From the NCBI RefSeq assembly GCF_011058255.1, contig NZ_JAALFH010000067.1, forward strand, positions 307,724-371,723: a stretch of 64,000 bases of DNA, in the 5' to 3' direction. The notes below the pieces were generated by a model. That model saw only the letters and a list, made by a program, of their open reading frames with translations. It ran no database searches and had not been told where the DNA came from. Source of the DNA: Thioalkalivibrio sp. XN8. GTDB taxonomy: Bacteria > Pseudomonadota > Gammaproteobacteria > Steroidobacterales > XN24. The translations under genes and the position numbers were made by a program. Each line of letters opens with the position of its first letter. Positions within the stretch are counted from its first letter, which is position 1. This document shows, one piece after another, positions 1 through 15,169 of this stretch.

Positions 1-173
1 GCCCGGATTCAGCGCCGCGCCGGACCAGACCCCCCCGCAGGCAGCCGTGGCGGGCCCGGGCGACTTGATTTCTCGCGTCGCGGCCCAAGATTGGACTGGG
101 GAACAAGATATCGTTGCTGACGCCGGCCGCTCCAGGGGAGCGCTGCCGGGCGAGCGAGCATGGAGACCAGGCG
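1..173. other. Left-edge flank upstream of grpE
   Basis: I cannot assign a gene to this stretch. It could hold the last codons of an upstream gene in one frame (a stop occurs near 65-67), but nothing in those residues is recognisable. I looked for a CIRCE element (inverted GAGTGCTAA arms), the usual mark of HrcA control, and did not see one. A weak sigma-32-like pattern is listed separately. Confidence 0.4.
64..91 (+). promoter_or_regulatory. Possible weak sigma-32 promoter for grpE
   Basis: CTTGATT (64-70), a 13-nt spacer, then CCCAAGAT (84-91) partly resembles the heat-shock consensus CTTGAAA / CCCCATNT. The -35 half agrees at five of seven positions and the -10 half only partly. The position, about 80 bp before the grpE start, is plausible. 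The dnaK promoter downstream is a much better match, so this call rests partly on context. Confidence 0.35.
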
Positions 174-722
174 ATGAGCGACCACGACAAGGACCTGCAG
201 GCGGAAGAGATCACGGGCGGCGGCAGGGGCGCGGGCGAGAGCGCCGCCGCCGGCGATCACGCCGCGCGGGCGGACCAGGCGGAGCAGGCGGCAGTGGACC
301 TGCGCGAGCAGCTGCTGCGCGCTGCCGCGGAGCTGGAGAACGTCCGGCGCCGGGCCGCCAGGGACGTCGAGAGCGCCCACCGTTATGGCATCGAGCGCTT
401 CGCGCGCGAGCTGCTGGCGGTGGTCGACAGCCTCGAGATGGGGCGTGACGCGGCCCGTGCCGCCGGCGAGGGCGGGGCGGTCGCCGAAGGCATGGACGCG
501 ACGCTGCGGCTGCTGCTGCAGGTGCTCGAGAAGTTCGGCGTCACGGCCGTCGAGGCGGCCGGCCGGCCTTTCGATCCCGAGGTCCACGAGGCCATCATGA
601 CCCAGCCGAGCGCCGAGGCCGCGCCGGACACCGTGCTCGCCGTGGTCCAGTCCGGCTACCGCATCCACGACCGGCTGCTGCGGCCGGCCCGGGTGATCGT
701 GGCCCGGCCCCCGGAGGCCTGA
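174..722 (+). CDS. grpE: Nucleotide exchange factor GrpE
   Basis: GrpE, the cytosolic co-chaperone that releases ADP from DnaK, 182 residues. The N-terminal ~40 residues are acidic and probably disordered. A long helical, coiled-coil-forming stretch follows, and the C-terminal beta domain carries the family signature GRPFDPEVHEAIMTQPS around residues 137-153. An upstream in-frame ATG at 114 would add 20 residues unlike GrpE. The ATG at 174 has a GGAG at 162-165 and begins with the usual acidic tail, so I chose it. It lies just upstream of dnaK but with its own gap and heat-shock promoter between them. Confidence 0.95.
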   Translation: MSDHDKDLQAEEITGGGRGAGESAAAGDHAARADQAEQAAVDLREQLLRAAAELENVRRRAARDVESAHRYGIERFARELLAVVDSLEMGRDAARAAGEGGAVAEGMDATLRLLLQVLEKFGVTAVEAAGRPFDPEVHEAIMTQPSAEAAPDTVLAVVQSGYRIHDRLLRPARVIVARPPEA

Positions 723-727
723 ACATC

Positions 728-747
728 TCGAATAACCTCGAATAACC
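728..747 (+). repeat. Tandem TCGAATAACC repeat before the dnaK promoter
   Basis: Two perfect, directly adjacent copies of the 10-mer TCGAATAACC (728-737 and 738-747) end one base before the -35 element of the dnaK heat-shock promoter. The purpose is unknown; chance duplication by slippage is possible. Confidence 0.6.
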
Positions 748-748
748 C

Positions 749-776
749 CTTGAAAGTCGTGATCGGGCCCCCATTA
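749..776 (+). promoter_or_regulatory. Sigma-32 (RpoH) heat-shock promoter for dnaK
   Basis: A complete CTTGAAA (749-755) is followed after 13 nt by CCCCATTA (769-776). This is nearly the full sigma-32 consensus CTTGAAA-N13/14-CCCCATNT. It lies in the grpE-dnaK gap about 56 bp upstream of the dnaK ATG, so dnaK can be induced independently of grpE. Confidence 0.88.
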
Positions 777-831
777 CCTGAACAGGCGGGCCGCACGGCC
801 AGACGCAAGCATTGCAACCGGAGACTTTGAC

Positions 832-2766
<1,935 letters not shown>

Positions 2767-2780
2767 GATGCAATGATCAC

Positions 2781-2812
2781 CGGCACGCTCCCGGCCAGCC
2801 GGGGGCGTGCCG
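2781..2812 (+). promoter_or_regulatory. Intergenic hairpin between dnaK and dnaJ
   Basis: Arms CGGCACGCTCCCGG and CCGGGGGCGTGCCG form a 14-bp stem with one T-G wobble around a CCAG loop. No T-run follows, so it is not a simple intrinsic terminator. Its place between dnaK and dnaJ fits a processing or stability element that lowers dnaJ relative to dnaK. That role is inferred. Confidence 0.7.
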
Positions 2813-2839
2813 TTGCCTGGTTCAACCACGGAGCGCCGG

Positions 2840-3982
2840 ATGGCGAAGCGCGACTACTACGAGGCCCTGGGGCTGGCCCGGAACGCCACCGAGGCCGAGC
2901 TCAAGAAGGCCTACCGGCGCCTGGCGATGAAGTACCACCCGGACCGCAACCCGGACGACCCGGAGGCGGAAGCGGCCTTCAAGGAAGTGAAGGAGGCATG
3001 GGAGGTGCTCAAGGATCCGCGCAAGCGCGCGGCCTACGACCAGTTCGGGCATGCGGGCGTCAGCGGCGCGGGGGGCGGTCCCGGCGGCTTCGAGCCCGGT
3101 GATGCCTTCAGCGACATTTTCGGCGAAGTCTTCGGCGACATCTTCGGCGGGGGACGCCGCGGCGGCGGCCGGGCGCGCGTGTTCCGTGGCGCCGACCTGC
3201 GTTACGAGCTGGAACTCGAGCTCGAACAGGCCGTCTTCGGCGACACCGTGACCATCAGCCTGCCGCTGGCGGCCGAGTGCGGCACCTGCCACGGCACCGG
3301 CGCGCGGGCAGGTTCTTCGCCCGTCGGCTGCCGCACTTGTGGCGGACGCGGTTCCGTCCGGCTGCAGCAGGGCTTCTTCGCGGTCGAACAGACCTGCCCG
3401 GCCTGCCGGGGGCAGGGCACCGTCATCGAGGATCCCTGCCCGGACTGCCAGGGCGAGGGCCGGGTGCCGGAGACCAAGACGCTGTCGGTCAAGATTCCGC
3501 CCGGCGTGGACAGCGGTGACCGGATCCGGCTCGGCGGCGAAGGCGAGGCCGGCCGGAACGGCGGGCCGCCCGGTGACCTGTACGTGGAAGTGCTGGCCCG
3601 GCCGCATCCCATCTTCGAGCGCCGCGGCGCCGACCTGGCCTGCGAGGTGCCGATCGGCTACGCGGTCGCCGCGCTGGGCGGCGAGGTCGAGGTGCCGGCA
3701 CTGGGCGAGGAGTCGGCGGTGAAGGTCAAGATCCCCGAAGGGACGCAAAGCGGCCGGGTGCTGCGCCTGCGGGGCCGCGGCGTGCGGCCCGTGCGCGGCG
3801 GGCCCCAGGGCGACCTGATGGTGCACGTGGTGGTGGAGACGCCCGTGGGCCTGAACAAGCGCCAGAAAGAGCTGCTGCAGGCCTTCGAGGCGAGCCTGCG
3901 CGACAGCGGCCGCAGCCACAGCCCGCGGGAACAGGGCTGGATGGACAAGGTTCGCGGCTTCTTCGACCGGTTGAGCTCATGA
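2840..3982 (+). CDS. dnaJ: Co-chaperone DnaJ (Hsp40)
   Basis: Type I Hsp40, 380 residues, which delivers unfolded substrates to DnaK and stimulates its ATPase. The J domain occupies residues 1-70 with the HPD motif ([11 protein letters not shown]). A Gly/Phe-rich linker with repeated GDIFGE-like segments follows. The zinc region has all four CxxCxGxG motifs ([32 protein letters not shown]), then the C-terminal peptide-binding domains. The ATG at 2840 gives the canonical [11 protein letters not shown] start; the upstream in-frame ATG at 2807 would fall inside the preceding hairpin. The stop overlaps the dapB start by 4 bp. Confidence 0.98.
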   Translation: MAKRDYYEALGLARNATEAELKKAYRRLAMKYHPDRNPDDPEAEAAFKEVKEAWEVLKDPRKRAAYDQFGHAGVSGAGGGPGGFEPGDAFSDIFGEVFGDIFGGGRRGGGRARVFRGADLRYELELELEQAVFGDTVTISLPLAAECGTCHGTGARAGSSPVGCRTCGGRGSVRLQQGFFAVEQTCPACRGQGTVIEDPCPDCQGEGRVPETKTLSVKIPPGVDSGDRIRLGGEGEAGRNGGPPGDLYVEVLARPHPIFERRGADLACEVPIGYAVAALGGEVEVPALGEESAVKVKIPEGTQSGRVLRLRGRGVRPVRGGPQGDLMVHVVVETPVGLNKRQKELLQAFEASLRDSGRSHSPREQGWMDKVRGFFDRLSS

Positions 3983-4797
3983 GCAAGACGATCCCGATCG
4001 CGATCCTGGGGGCGAGCGGCCGCATGGGCGCCACGCTGCTCCGTTGCCTCGCCGACTACCCGCAGCTGGTCCTGGTCGGCGCCTCGACTGCGCCCGATTC
4101 CGGGCTGGCCGGGCGCGACGCAGGCGAAGCCGCCGGCCTGCCGGCCGCGGGGGTCCGGCTCGTAGACCAGGCCCGGGACGCGCTTCCCGGCGCTGCGGTG
4201 GCCATCGATTTCACGCTGGCTGCGGCCGTGGCCGGCAACGCCGCGGCCTGCAAGGCGGCTGGAACCGGGCTGGTTTGCGGCGTCACGGGGCTGGACGAGG
4301 CGGCGCGTGCCGCGCTGACGGACGCGGCCGGCGCCGTACCCGTCTTGTGGGCCCCGAACATGAGCGCCGGCGTGGCCGTCCTCGAGCGACTGGCCGCCCT
4401 GGCGGCCGCGGCCCTGGGCGATTTCGACGCCGGCGTGCACGAGGTGCACCACGCGGCGAAGCGCGACGCGCCCTCGGGGACCGCGTTGGCGCTCGGCCGT
4501 GCCGTGGTGGCCGGCCGGGGGCGGCCGGCGGCCGATGCGGAACCGGACGGGCAGCTCAGGGCGCCGGGGCTGGCCTATGCGGCCGAGCGGCTGGGCGACG
4601 TGGTCGGCGAGCATACCGTGACCCTGGCGGGGCCGGGCGAGCGGGTCGAACTGGTGCATCGCGCGACCGACCGGGCGATCTTCGCCCGGGGCGCCCTACG
4701 GGCCGCAGCGTGGCTGGCCGGCCGCCCCGCCGGCCGGTACGAGCTGGGCGAGGTCCTGGGGCTCGGACGCGTGGACACTCTGGCAAGCGGTCAGTAA
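3979..4797 (+). CDS. dapB: 4-hydroxy-tetrahydrodipicolinate reductase DapB
   Basis: NAD(P)H-dependent reductase of the lysine / diaminopimelate pathway, 272 residues, cytosolic. The N-terminus has the Rossmann motif GASGRMG. The catalytic signature reads [15 protein letters not shown] (residues about 154-168) and includes the general-acid His and substrate-binding Lys of the family. Its ATG overlaps the dnaJ stop (ATGA), so translation is probably coupled to the chaperone operon. That joins a cell-wall precursor and lysine gene to heat-shock transcription. The same dnaJ-dapB-carA order is common in gammaproteobacteria. Confidence 0.97.
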   Translation: MSKTIPIAILGASGRMGATLLRCLADYPQLVLVGASTAPDSGLAGRDAGEAAGLPAAGVRLVDQARDALPGAAVAIDFTLAAAVAGNAAACKAAGTGLVCGVTGLDEAARAALTDAAGAVPVLWAPNMSAGVAVLERLAALAAAALGDFDAGVHEVHHAAKRDAPSGTALALGRAVVAGRGRPAADAEPDGQLRAPGLAYAAERLGDVVGEHTVTLAGPGERVELVHRATDRAIFARGALRAAAWLAGRPAGRYELGEVLGLGRVDTLASGQ

Positions 4798-4882
4798 ACT
4801 ATCGTCTTCAGGCGTTGGCCTGATCTCACCCGAAGCGAACTTGGTCCCGCCGCCAGCAGGGCCGGGCCTCCTCCGGGTCAAG

Positions 4883-4919
4883 AGCGGGAAGGGACCAGCG
4901 CGGGCCCGACCCGCTTTTT
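4883..4919 (+). terminator. Terminator-like, possibly attenuating, structure before carA
   Basis: GCGGG (4900-4904), loop CCCGA and CCCGC (4910-4914) are followed directly by TTTTT, an intrinsic-terminator layout with a short stem. The 3' arm can instead pair with AGCGGG at 4883-4888, so two mutually exclusive hairpins are possible. It could simply end the dnaJ-dapB transcript, or act as an attenuator for carAB. The stem is only five pairs, so efficiency is uncertain. Confidence 0.5.
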
Positions 4920-4952
4920 AGCATGCGCGCGAGAAAAAAACCGGGAGATGAA

Positions 4953-6078
4953 GTGACGCAGCCGGCAGTCCTGGGACTAGAAGACGGCACGGTCTTTCGC
5001 GGCCGCTCGATCGGCGCGCCCGGCGAGACCGTCGGGGAGGTCGTGTTCAACACCGCCATGTCGGGGTACCAGGAGATCCTCACCGATCCCTCCTACGCCC
5101 GCCAGATCGTCACGCTCACGTACCCCCATATCGGCAACACCGGCACCAACCCCGAGGACTACGAGTCCGACCGGGTCTACGCCGCGGGCCTGATCATCCG
5201 CGACCTGCCCCCCCTGGCCAGCAGCTACCGGCGCAACGAGTCCCTGCCCGAGTTCCTGCAGCGCGAAGGCGTGGTGGCCATCTCCGATCTCGATACCCGC
5301 CGGCTGACGCGGCTGATCCGCGAACGGGGCGCGCAGGGCGGCTGCATCCTCGCCGGCAGCGACGATGCCGACCTGGCCGTGGCCCGGGCAAGGGAATTCC
5401 CGGGGTTGAAGGGCATGGACCTGGCCCGGGTGGTGACCACCGGCGAGCCCTACGAATGGACCGAGAGCGTCTGGCGCCATGCCCAGGACGAGATCGCGGC
5501 CGCACCGCAGGCGGTGCATCGCGTAGTGGCCTGGGACTTCGGCATCAAGCGCAACATCCTGCGGCTGCTGGTGGATGCCCGCTGCCGGGTAACGGTGGTG
5601 CCGGCCATGACCCCGGCGGCCGAGGTGCTGGCGATGAAGCCCGACGGCGTGTTCCTGTCCAACGGTCCGGGCGACCCGGAGCCCTGCGACTATGCGATCG
5701 CGGCCACCCGCGCCTGCATGGAGGCCGGCGTGCCGGTCTTCGGCATCTGCCTCGGCCACCAGATTCTCGGCCTCGCCGGCGGGGCGCGCACGCTGAAGAT
5801 GAAATTCGGCCATCACGGCGCCAACCACCCGGTGCAGGACCTCGACACCGGGCAGGTGCTGATCACCAGCCAGAACCACGGCTTCGCGGTGGACGAGGCG
5901 ACGCTGCCGCCGAACCTGCGCCCGACCCATCGCTCGCTGTTCGACGGCACCCTGCAGGGAATCGAGCGCACCGACTGCCCGGCGTTTTCCTTCCAGGGCC
6001 ACCCCGAGGCGAGCCCGGGTCCGCATGACCTGCGGCCGCTGTTCCGGAAATTCATCGCGATGATGGAGGGCGCGCGGC

Positions 6079-6086
<8 letters not shown>
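4953..6086 (+). CDS. carA: Carbamoyl-phosphate synthase small subunit CarA
   Basis: Glutaminase subunit of carbamoyl-phosphate synthetase, 377 residues. It hydrolyses glutamine and passes ammonia to CarB for arginine and pyrimidine synthesis. The N-terminal domain begins [16 protein letters not shown]. The class I amidotransferase domain has the nucleophile loop [15 protein letters not shown] and the His-Glu pair in [11 protein letters not shown] chose the GTG at 4953 because GGGAG lies 5 nt before it. The upstream in-frame ATG at 4923 directly follows the terminator-like T-run and would add a basic MRARKKPG tail. The carB start overlaps its end by 8 bp. Confidence 0.96.
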
Positions 6087-9299
<3,213 letters not shown>

Positions 9300-9303
<4 letters not shown>

Positions 9304-9776
9304 CGAAGGTGCCAATGACGGCGGGCGGCGCCGCGCGGCTCCGGGAAGAGCTGACCCGCCTGAAGAACGTCGAGCGCCCGCGCATCAGCGCGGCGATCGG
9401 CGAGGCCCGGGCCCATGGCGACCTGCGCGAGAATGCCGAGTACCACGCGGCGAAGGAGCAGCAGGGCATGGTCGAGGCGCGCATCCGGGACCTGGAGTAC
9501 AAGCTGTCCCATGCCGACATCATCGACCCGGCCGGCATCAACGCCGGCGGCCGGGTCGTGTTCGGCGCCACTGTGGAGCTGTTCTCGGAGGCCGAGGACG
9601 CGGAGCTGCGCTACCAGATCGTGGGCGAGGAGGAGGCCGATATCCGCGCGGGACGGATTTCCATCGCCTCGCCGATCGCGCGGGCCCTGATCGGCAAGAG
9701 CGAGGGCGACGAGGTGCAGGTCCAGGCGCCTGGCGGCGACCGGGTTTACGCCATCCTGAAGGTTGAATATATCTGA
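9300..9776 (+). CDS. greA: Transcription elongation factor GreA
   Basis: GreA, 158 residues, binds the RNA polymerase secondary channel and stimulates cleavage of backtracked transcripts. The N-terminal coiled coil carries the hallmark [16 protein letters not shown] (residues about 40-55) with the acidic tip residues. The C-terminal FKBP-like domain includes [16 protein letters not shown]. The ATG overlaps the carB stop (ATGA), which fixes the start. A longer open frame reads through from carB in this frame but is only a high-GC artefact. Transcription meets the opposing yhbY at a palindrome 4 bp downstream. Confidence 0.97.
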
Positions 9777-9780
9777 TGGT

Positions 9781-9805
9781 GGGGACAGTCCCCGGGACTG
9801 TCCCC
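9781..9805. repeat. REP-like palindrome between greA and yhbY
   Basis: A 25-base, nearly perfect palindrome: GGGGACAGTCCC, one central base, GGGACTGTCCCC. It fills the 31-bp gap between convergent greA and yhbY. GGGGACAGTCCCC-type palindromes resemble the dispersed REP elements mobilised by REP-associated tyrosine transposases (recalled, not searched). It has no T-run but could block convergent transcription or protect both 3' ends. Confidence 0.7.
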
Positions 9806-9807
9806 AG

Positions 9808-10101
9808 TCAGGCGAGCGGAATGCGCCGCTGTTCCGGGTTCGGCCGCCACAGCAGCGCCACGTGGCCGATGCGCTGGACCAGCTCGGCGCCGGATGCCTC
9901 GCACAGGGCCTCGATCATCGCGTCGCGATCCGCCCGCGCCGCGGCGCGCACCCGGACCTTCACCAGCTCATGGTGGGCGAGCGTAGTGTCGAGCTCGGCG
10001 AGCAAGCCGGGGGTGATCCCGGCGGCGCCGGTCAGGAGCACCGGCTCGAGCGCGTGCCCGAGACGTCGCAGGTGTTTTTTCTGTTTTTCAGTCAGCGACA
10101 T
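9808..10101 (-). CDS. yhbY: Ribosome assembly RNA-binding protein YhbY (CRM domain)
   Basis: A 97-residue single-domain CRM protein that binds pre-50S particles in relatives. The sequence starts MSLTEKQKKHLRRLGHALEP, then has a Gly-rich loop (LTGAAGITPGL) and the basic-acidic pattern ELVKVRVRAAARADRD of the family. It is encoded opposite greA and diverges from rlmE, another 50S-assembly factor, across a 112-bp gap that must hold both promoters. The same greA | yhbY | rlmE arrangement is seen in other gammaproteobacteria. Confidence 0.93.
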   Translation of the reverse strand: MSLTEKQKKHLRRLGHALEPVLLTGAAGITPGLLAELDTTLAHHELVKVRVRAAARADRDAMIEALCEASGAELVQRIGHVALLWRPNPEQRRIPLA

Positions 10102-10213
10102 ATGTTGATTACTTCATGTGATCTATCAATGGGCGACCCGGGGCTGCCGGACGCTGCAGGCCGCGAACGGCTAGTCTAGCAGGCGGCGCCCGGCGGGAAG
10201 AGGTGAACCAGGC

Positions 10214-10840
10214 ATGAGCGGACGGACCCGTCGGGGGCGGCGCTGGATGGATGAACACGTCGCCGACCCTTATGTGCAAAAGGCACAGCAGGAAGGGTGG
10301 CGCTCGCGGGCCGTGTACAAGCTGCAGGAGATCCAGGAGAAGGATCGCGTGCTGCGCCCGGGCCTCGCGGTCGTGGACCTGGGGGCGGCGCCAGGCGCCT
10401 GGAGCCAGTACGCCGCGCGCGAGGTGGGCCGACGGGGGCGAGTCATCGCGGTGGACCTCCTGCCGATGGATCCGGTGGCCGGCGTGGAGTTCATCCAGGG
10501 CGATTTCCGGGACCAGGCGACCCTCGACGCCCTGCAGACGGCGCTTGGGGCCGGCAAGGCCGACCTTGTATTGAGCGACATGGCCCCCAATATCAGTGGC
10601 ATGGCCAGCGTCGACCAGCCGCGGGCCATGTATCTCGCGGAACTGGCGCTGGATTTCGCCCGCCAGCACCTCGCCCCGGGCGGCGGCGCGGTGATCAAGG
10701 TGTTCCAGGGCGAGGGCAGCGACGCGCTGGTGGCCGCAGCCAGGCGGATGTTCGAAACCGTCCGCCAGCGCAAGCCGAAAGCATCGAGGGACAGGAGCCG
10801 GGAATTCTACCTGGTGGCAGGAAACTACCGGGTCATGTAG
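10214..10840 (+). CDS. rlmE: 23S rRNA (uridine-2'-O-)-methyltransferase RlmE (FtsJ/RrmJ)
   Basis: SAM-dependent 2'-O-methyltransferase that modifies U2552 in the 50S A-loop in relatives, 208 residues. The SAM-binding motif I is VVDLGAAPGAWSQYA. The catalytic tetrad K-D-K-E is present: Lys in RAVYKLQEI (about residue 36), Asp in LVLSDMAPN, Lys in AVIKVFQG and Glu in SREFYLV. It sits immediately upstream of ftsH with a 53-bp gap, the classical heat-shock-linked rlmE-ftsH pair. Confidence 0.97.
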   Translation: MSGRTRRGRRWMDEHVADPYVQKAQQEGWRSRAVYKLQEIQEKDRVLRPGLAVVDLGAAPGAWSQYAAREVGRRGRVIAVDLLPMDPVAGVEFIQGDFRDQATLDALQTALGAGKADLVLSDMAPNISGMASVDQPRAMYLAELALDFARQHLAPGGGAVIKVFQGEGSDALVAAARRMFETVRQRKPKASRDRSREFYLVAGNYRVM

Positions 10841-10893
10841 TGTCTAACCGAAACGGGCCATGACCCCGTGCCGGGACTTGAGGAGCAGTTTCG

Positions 10894-12819
<1,926 letters not shown>

Positions 12820-12835
12820 GCCGGACGACCAGCCA

Positions 12836-12874
12836 GGGCCGGGAGGGCTTGATGCCTTCCCGGCCCTTCTTTTT
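12836..12874 (+). terminator. Intrinsic terminator after ftsH
   Basis: A 13-bp stem (12836-12848 with 12854-12866; one G-T wobble), loop TTGAT, then TTCTTTTT. This is a textbook Rho-independent terminator 17 bp after the ftsH stop. It implies that folP has its own promoter in the next ~50 bp. Confidence 0.92.
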
Positions 12875-12910
12875 GCGACGTCCTATGCAGCTCGCCGGCG
12901 CTGCCGGGGC

Positions 12911-12916
12911 TATCAT
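12911..12916 (+). promoter_or_regulatory. Candidate -10 element for a leaderless folP transcript
   Basis: TATCAT (five of six to TATAAT) ends 7 nt before the folP ATG at 12924, so transcription would begin about at the start codon. The preceding terminator makes a promoter here necessary. I see no good -35. Confidence 0.45.
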
Positions 12917-12923
12917 GCATCTC

Positions 12924-13781
12924 ATGTCTTCCCGCACGCTGCAGCTCCGGACCCGGACCCTGGACCTTGCCAGCCCGGTCGTGATGGGGGTTCTCAACGT
13001 GACCCCGGACTCCTTCTCCGACGGCGGCCGTTTCAGCATGCCGGGGGCGGCCCGGGCGCACGCGCTGGCAATGGCCGCCGACGGGGCGGCGATCATCGAT
13101 ATTGGCGGCGAGTCCACGCGCCCCGGCGCCCGGCCGGTGTCGGCTGAAGACGAACTGGCCCGGGTGCTGCCGGTGCTGGAGGCGCTGGTCGCGGCCGCCG
13201 CGCCGCCGGTATCGGTCGATACCACCAAGCCCGGGGTGATGCGTGCTGCCGCTGCAGCCGGCGCCGAGCTCATCAACGACGTGAACGCGCTGCGAGCCCC
13301 CGGGGCGCTCGCGGCCGCAGCGGACAGCGGCTGCGCCATCTGCCTCATGCACATGCAGGGCAAGCCGCGCACCATGCAGGCAGCACCGCACTACGACGAC
13401 GTGGTCGGCGAGGTCTACGATTTTCTTGCGCGGCGCGTCGAGGCGTGCATCGCGGCCGGCATCGAGAGCTCGCGGCTGGCGCTCGACCCCGGCTTCGGCT
13501 TCGGCAAGACGCTGGACCACAACCTGGCGCTGATGCGGCACCTGGGGCGCTTCACCGGCCTCGGCCTGCCGGTGCTGGTCGGCGTCTCGCGCAAGTCCAT
13601 GATCGGCGCGGTCACGGGCCGGCCGGTCGACCAGCGCCTGGCCGGGGGGCTGGCGCTCGCCGCGCTCGCAGTCAGCGCCGGAGCCGCTATCATTCGCAGC
13701 CACGACGTGGCCGCGACGCGCGACGCGCTCGCCATGACGGCAGCCGTGCTGGCCGCCGATGACCAGGGAGAACAGGGATGA
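12924..13781 (+). CDS. folP: Dihydropteroate synthase FolP
   Basis: Condenses hydroxymethyl-dihydropterin diphosphate with p-aminobenzoate in folate synthesis; the sulfonamide target. 285 residues, a TIM-barrel. Conserved signatures are GVLNVTPDSFSDGG, DIGGESTRPGA, VSVDTTKPGV, LDPGFGFGKTLDHN and GVSRKSMIG. In-frame ATGs at 12915 and 12924 are both possible and neither has a clear ribosome site. I prefer 12924 because a -10-like TATCAT lies 7 nt before it, which suggests a leaderless message. It overlaps glmM by 4 bp (ATGA). Confidence 0.95.
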   Translation: MSSRTLQLRTRTLDLASPVVMGVLNVTPDSFSDGGRFSMPGAARAHALAMAADGAAIIDIGGESTRPGARPVSAEDELARVLPVLEALVAAAAPPVSVDTTKPGVMRAAAAAGAELINDVNALRAPGALAAAADSGCAICLMHMQGKPRTMQAAPHYDDVVGEVYDFLARRVEACIAAGIESSRLALDPGFGFGKTLDHNLALMRHLGRFTGLGLPVLVGVSRKSMIGAVTGRPVDQRLAGGLALAALAVSAGAAIIRSHDVAATRDALAMTAAVLAADDQGEQG

Positions 13782-15115
13782 GCAGGAAATATTTCGGGAC
13801 CGACGGCGTGCGCGGCACGGTCGGCGCGCCGCCCATGACGGTGGATTTCGCCCTGCGGCTGGCCAGCGCGGCCGCCCGGGTGCTGGCGCCGGAAGGCGGC
13901 ACCGTCCTGATCGGCAAGGACACCCGCCTGTCGGGCTACATGTTCGAAGCGGCACTGGAAGCCGGCTTCACCGCAGCCGGGGTCAACGTGCTGCTGGCGG
14001 GACCGCTGCCGACCCCGGGCGTGGCGTACCTGTGCCGCGAGCTGGGCGCCGAGTTCGGGCTGGTGATCAGCGCCTCGCACAACCTCTACGACGACAACGG
14101 CATCAAGATTTTCGCAGCCGGCGGCGAGAAGCTGACGGACGAGCAGGAGCGCGCGATCGAGGCGCTGCTCGACGAGCCGCCGTTGACGCGGGAGTCGGCC
14201 GCGCTGGGCCGGGCCCGGCGGGTCGACCAGGCCCGCGTGGACTACCAGGAGTTCTGCAAGACCATGCTGCCGGCGGGCGCCGACCTGGCCGGCATCAAGC
14301 TGGTGGTCGACTGTGCTCATGGCGCGGCCTACAAGGTGGCGCCGCGGGTGCTCGCGGAGCTCGGCGCCGAGATCATCCCCATCGGCTGTTCGCCGAACGG
14401 GCGCAACATCAACCAGGGCTGCGGCTCGACCCAGCCGGAACTGCTGGCGACCACCGTCAAGGGCGTCGGGGCGCGGCTGGGCATCGCGCTCGACGGCGAC
14501 GGCGACCGCTGCGTGCTGGTGGACGAGCGCGGCGAACTGGTGGACGGCGACCAGCTGCTCTACCTGCTGGCGCGCGATGCGGGCGCCCGGGGCGAGCTGC
14601 GCGGCCCGGTCGTAGGCACGGTGATGAGCAACCTCGGCCTGGAGCAGTCGCTCGGGCGGCTGGGCATTCCCTTCCGCCGCGCCGCGGTCGGCGACCGCTA
14701 CGTGATGGCGCTGCTCAAGGAGGAGGGCGGCCAGCTCGGCGGGGAAACCTCGGGCCATATCATCAACCTGGCGCGGACCTCTACGGGCGACGGCCTGGCC
14801 ACGGCCCTCCAGGTGCTCGAGGTGATGCGCCATACCGGCAGCCCGCTGTCCGAGCTGGTGGCCGGCATGCCGCGGCTGCCGCAGGTCATGATCAACGTGC
14901 GGGTGTCCCGCCGGATCGACCCGCGGGCGGCGTCCGGGGTGCCCGAGGCGCTGGCGGCCGCTGAGTCCGAGCTGGGCACCGACGGCCGCATCGTGCTGCG
15001 GGCTTCCGGCACCGAGCCGGTCATCCGCGTAATGATCGAGGCGGTGGACGCCATGCAGGCCCGCGGCCTTGCGGAACGTCTTGCCGAGGTCGTGCGGATC
15101 GCGGCCGAACATTGA
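13778..15115 (+). CDS. glmM: Phosphoglucosamine mutase GlmM
   Basis: Interconverts glucosamine-6-P and glucosamine-1-P on the route to UDP-GlcNAc for peptidoglycan and LPS. 445 residues, the typical length. The phosphoserine loop is VISASHNLYDDNGIKIF (active Ser about residue 102). The magnesium loop is LDGDGDRCVLVD, the sugar-specificity loop GGETSGHI, and the phosphate-binding loop RASGTEPVIRVM near the C-terminus. Translationally coupled to folP, as in many proteobacteria. Confidence 0.98.
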   Translation: MSRKYFGTDGVRGTVGAPPMTVDFALRLASAAARVLAPEGGTVLIGKDTRLSGYMFEAALEAGFTAAGVNVLLAGPLPTPGVAYLCRELGAEFGLVISASHNLYDDNGIKIFAAGGEKLTDEQERAIEALLDEPPLTRESAALGRARRVDQARVDYQEFCKTMLPAGADLAGIKLVVDCAHGAAYKVAPRVLAELGAEIIPIGCSPNGRNINQGCGSTQPELLATTVKGVGARLGIALDGDGDRCVLVDERGELVDGDQLLYLLARDAGARGELRGPVVGTVMSNLGLEQSLGRLGIPFRRAAVGDRYVMALLKEEGGQLGGETSGHIINLARTSTGDGLATALQVLEVMRHTGSPLSELVAGMPRLPQVMINVRVSRRIDPRAASGVPEALAAAESELGTDGRIVLRASGTEPVIRVMIEAVDAMQARGLAERLAEVVRIAAEH

Positions 15116-15140
15116 TTTCCCCGGGGGCTGCGGCTAAAGT
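15112..15140 (+). promoter_or_regulatory. Candidate sigma-70 promoter for tpiA
   Basis: TTGATT (15112-15117, overlapping the glmM stop), a 17-nt spacer, then TAAAGT (15135-15140). Each hexamer matches four of six consensus bases. It lies 29 bp upstream of the tpiA ATG. Confidence 0.5.
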
Positions 15141-15169
15141 GCCGCGCCTCCACGGCCCGGGAGTGACTG

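Noticed and set aside
1-173. CIRCE element for HrcA control of grpE-dnaK
   Set aside because: I found no TTAGCACTC-N9-GAGTGCTAA-type inverted repeat; sigma-32 signals explain the region better.
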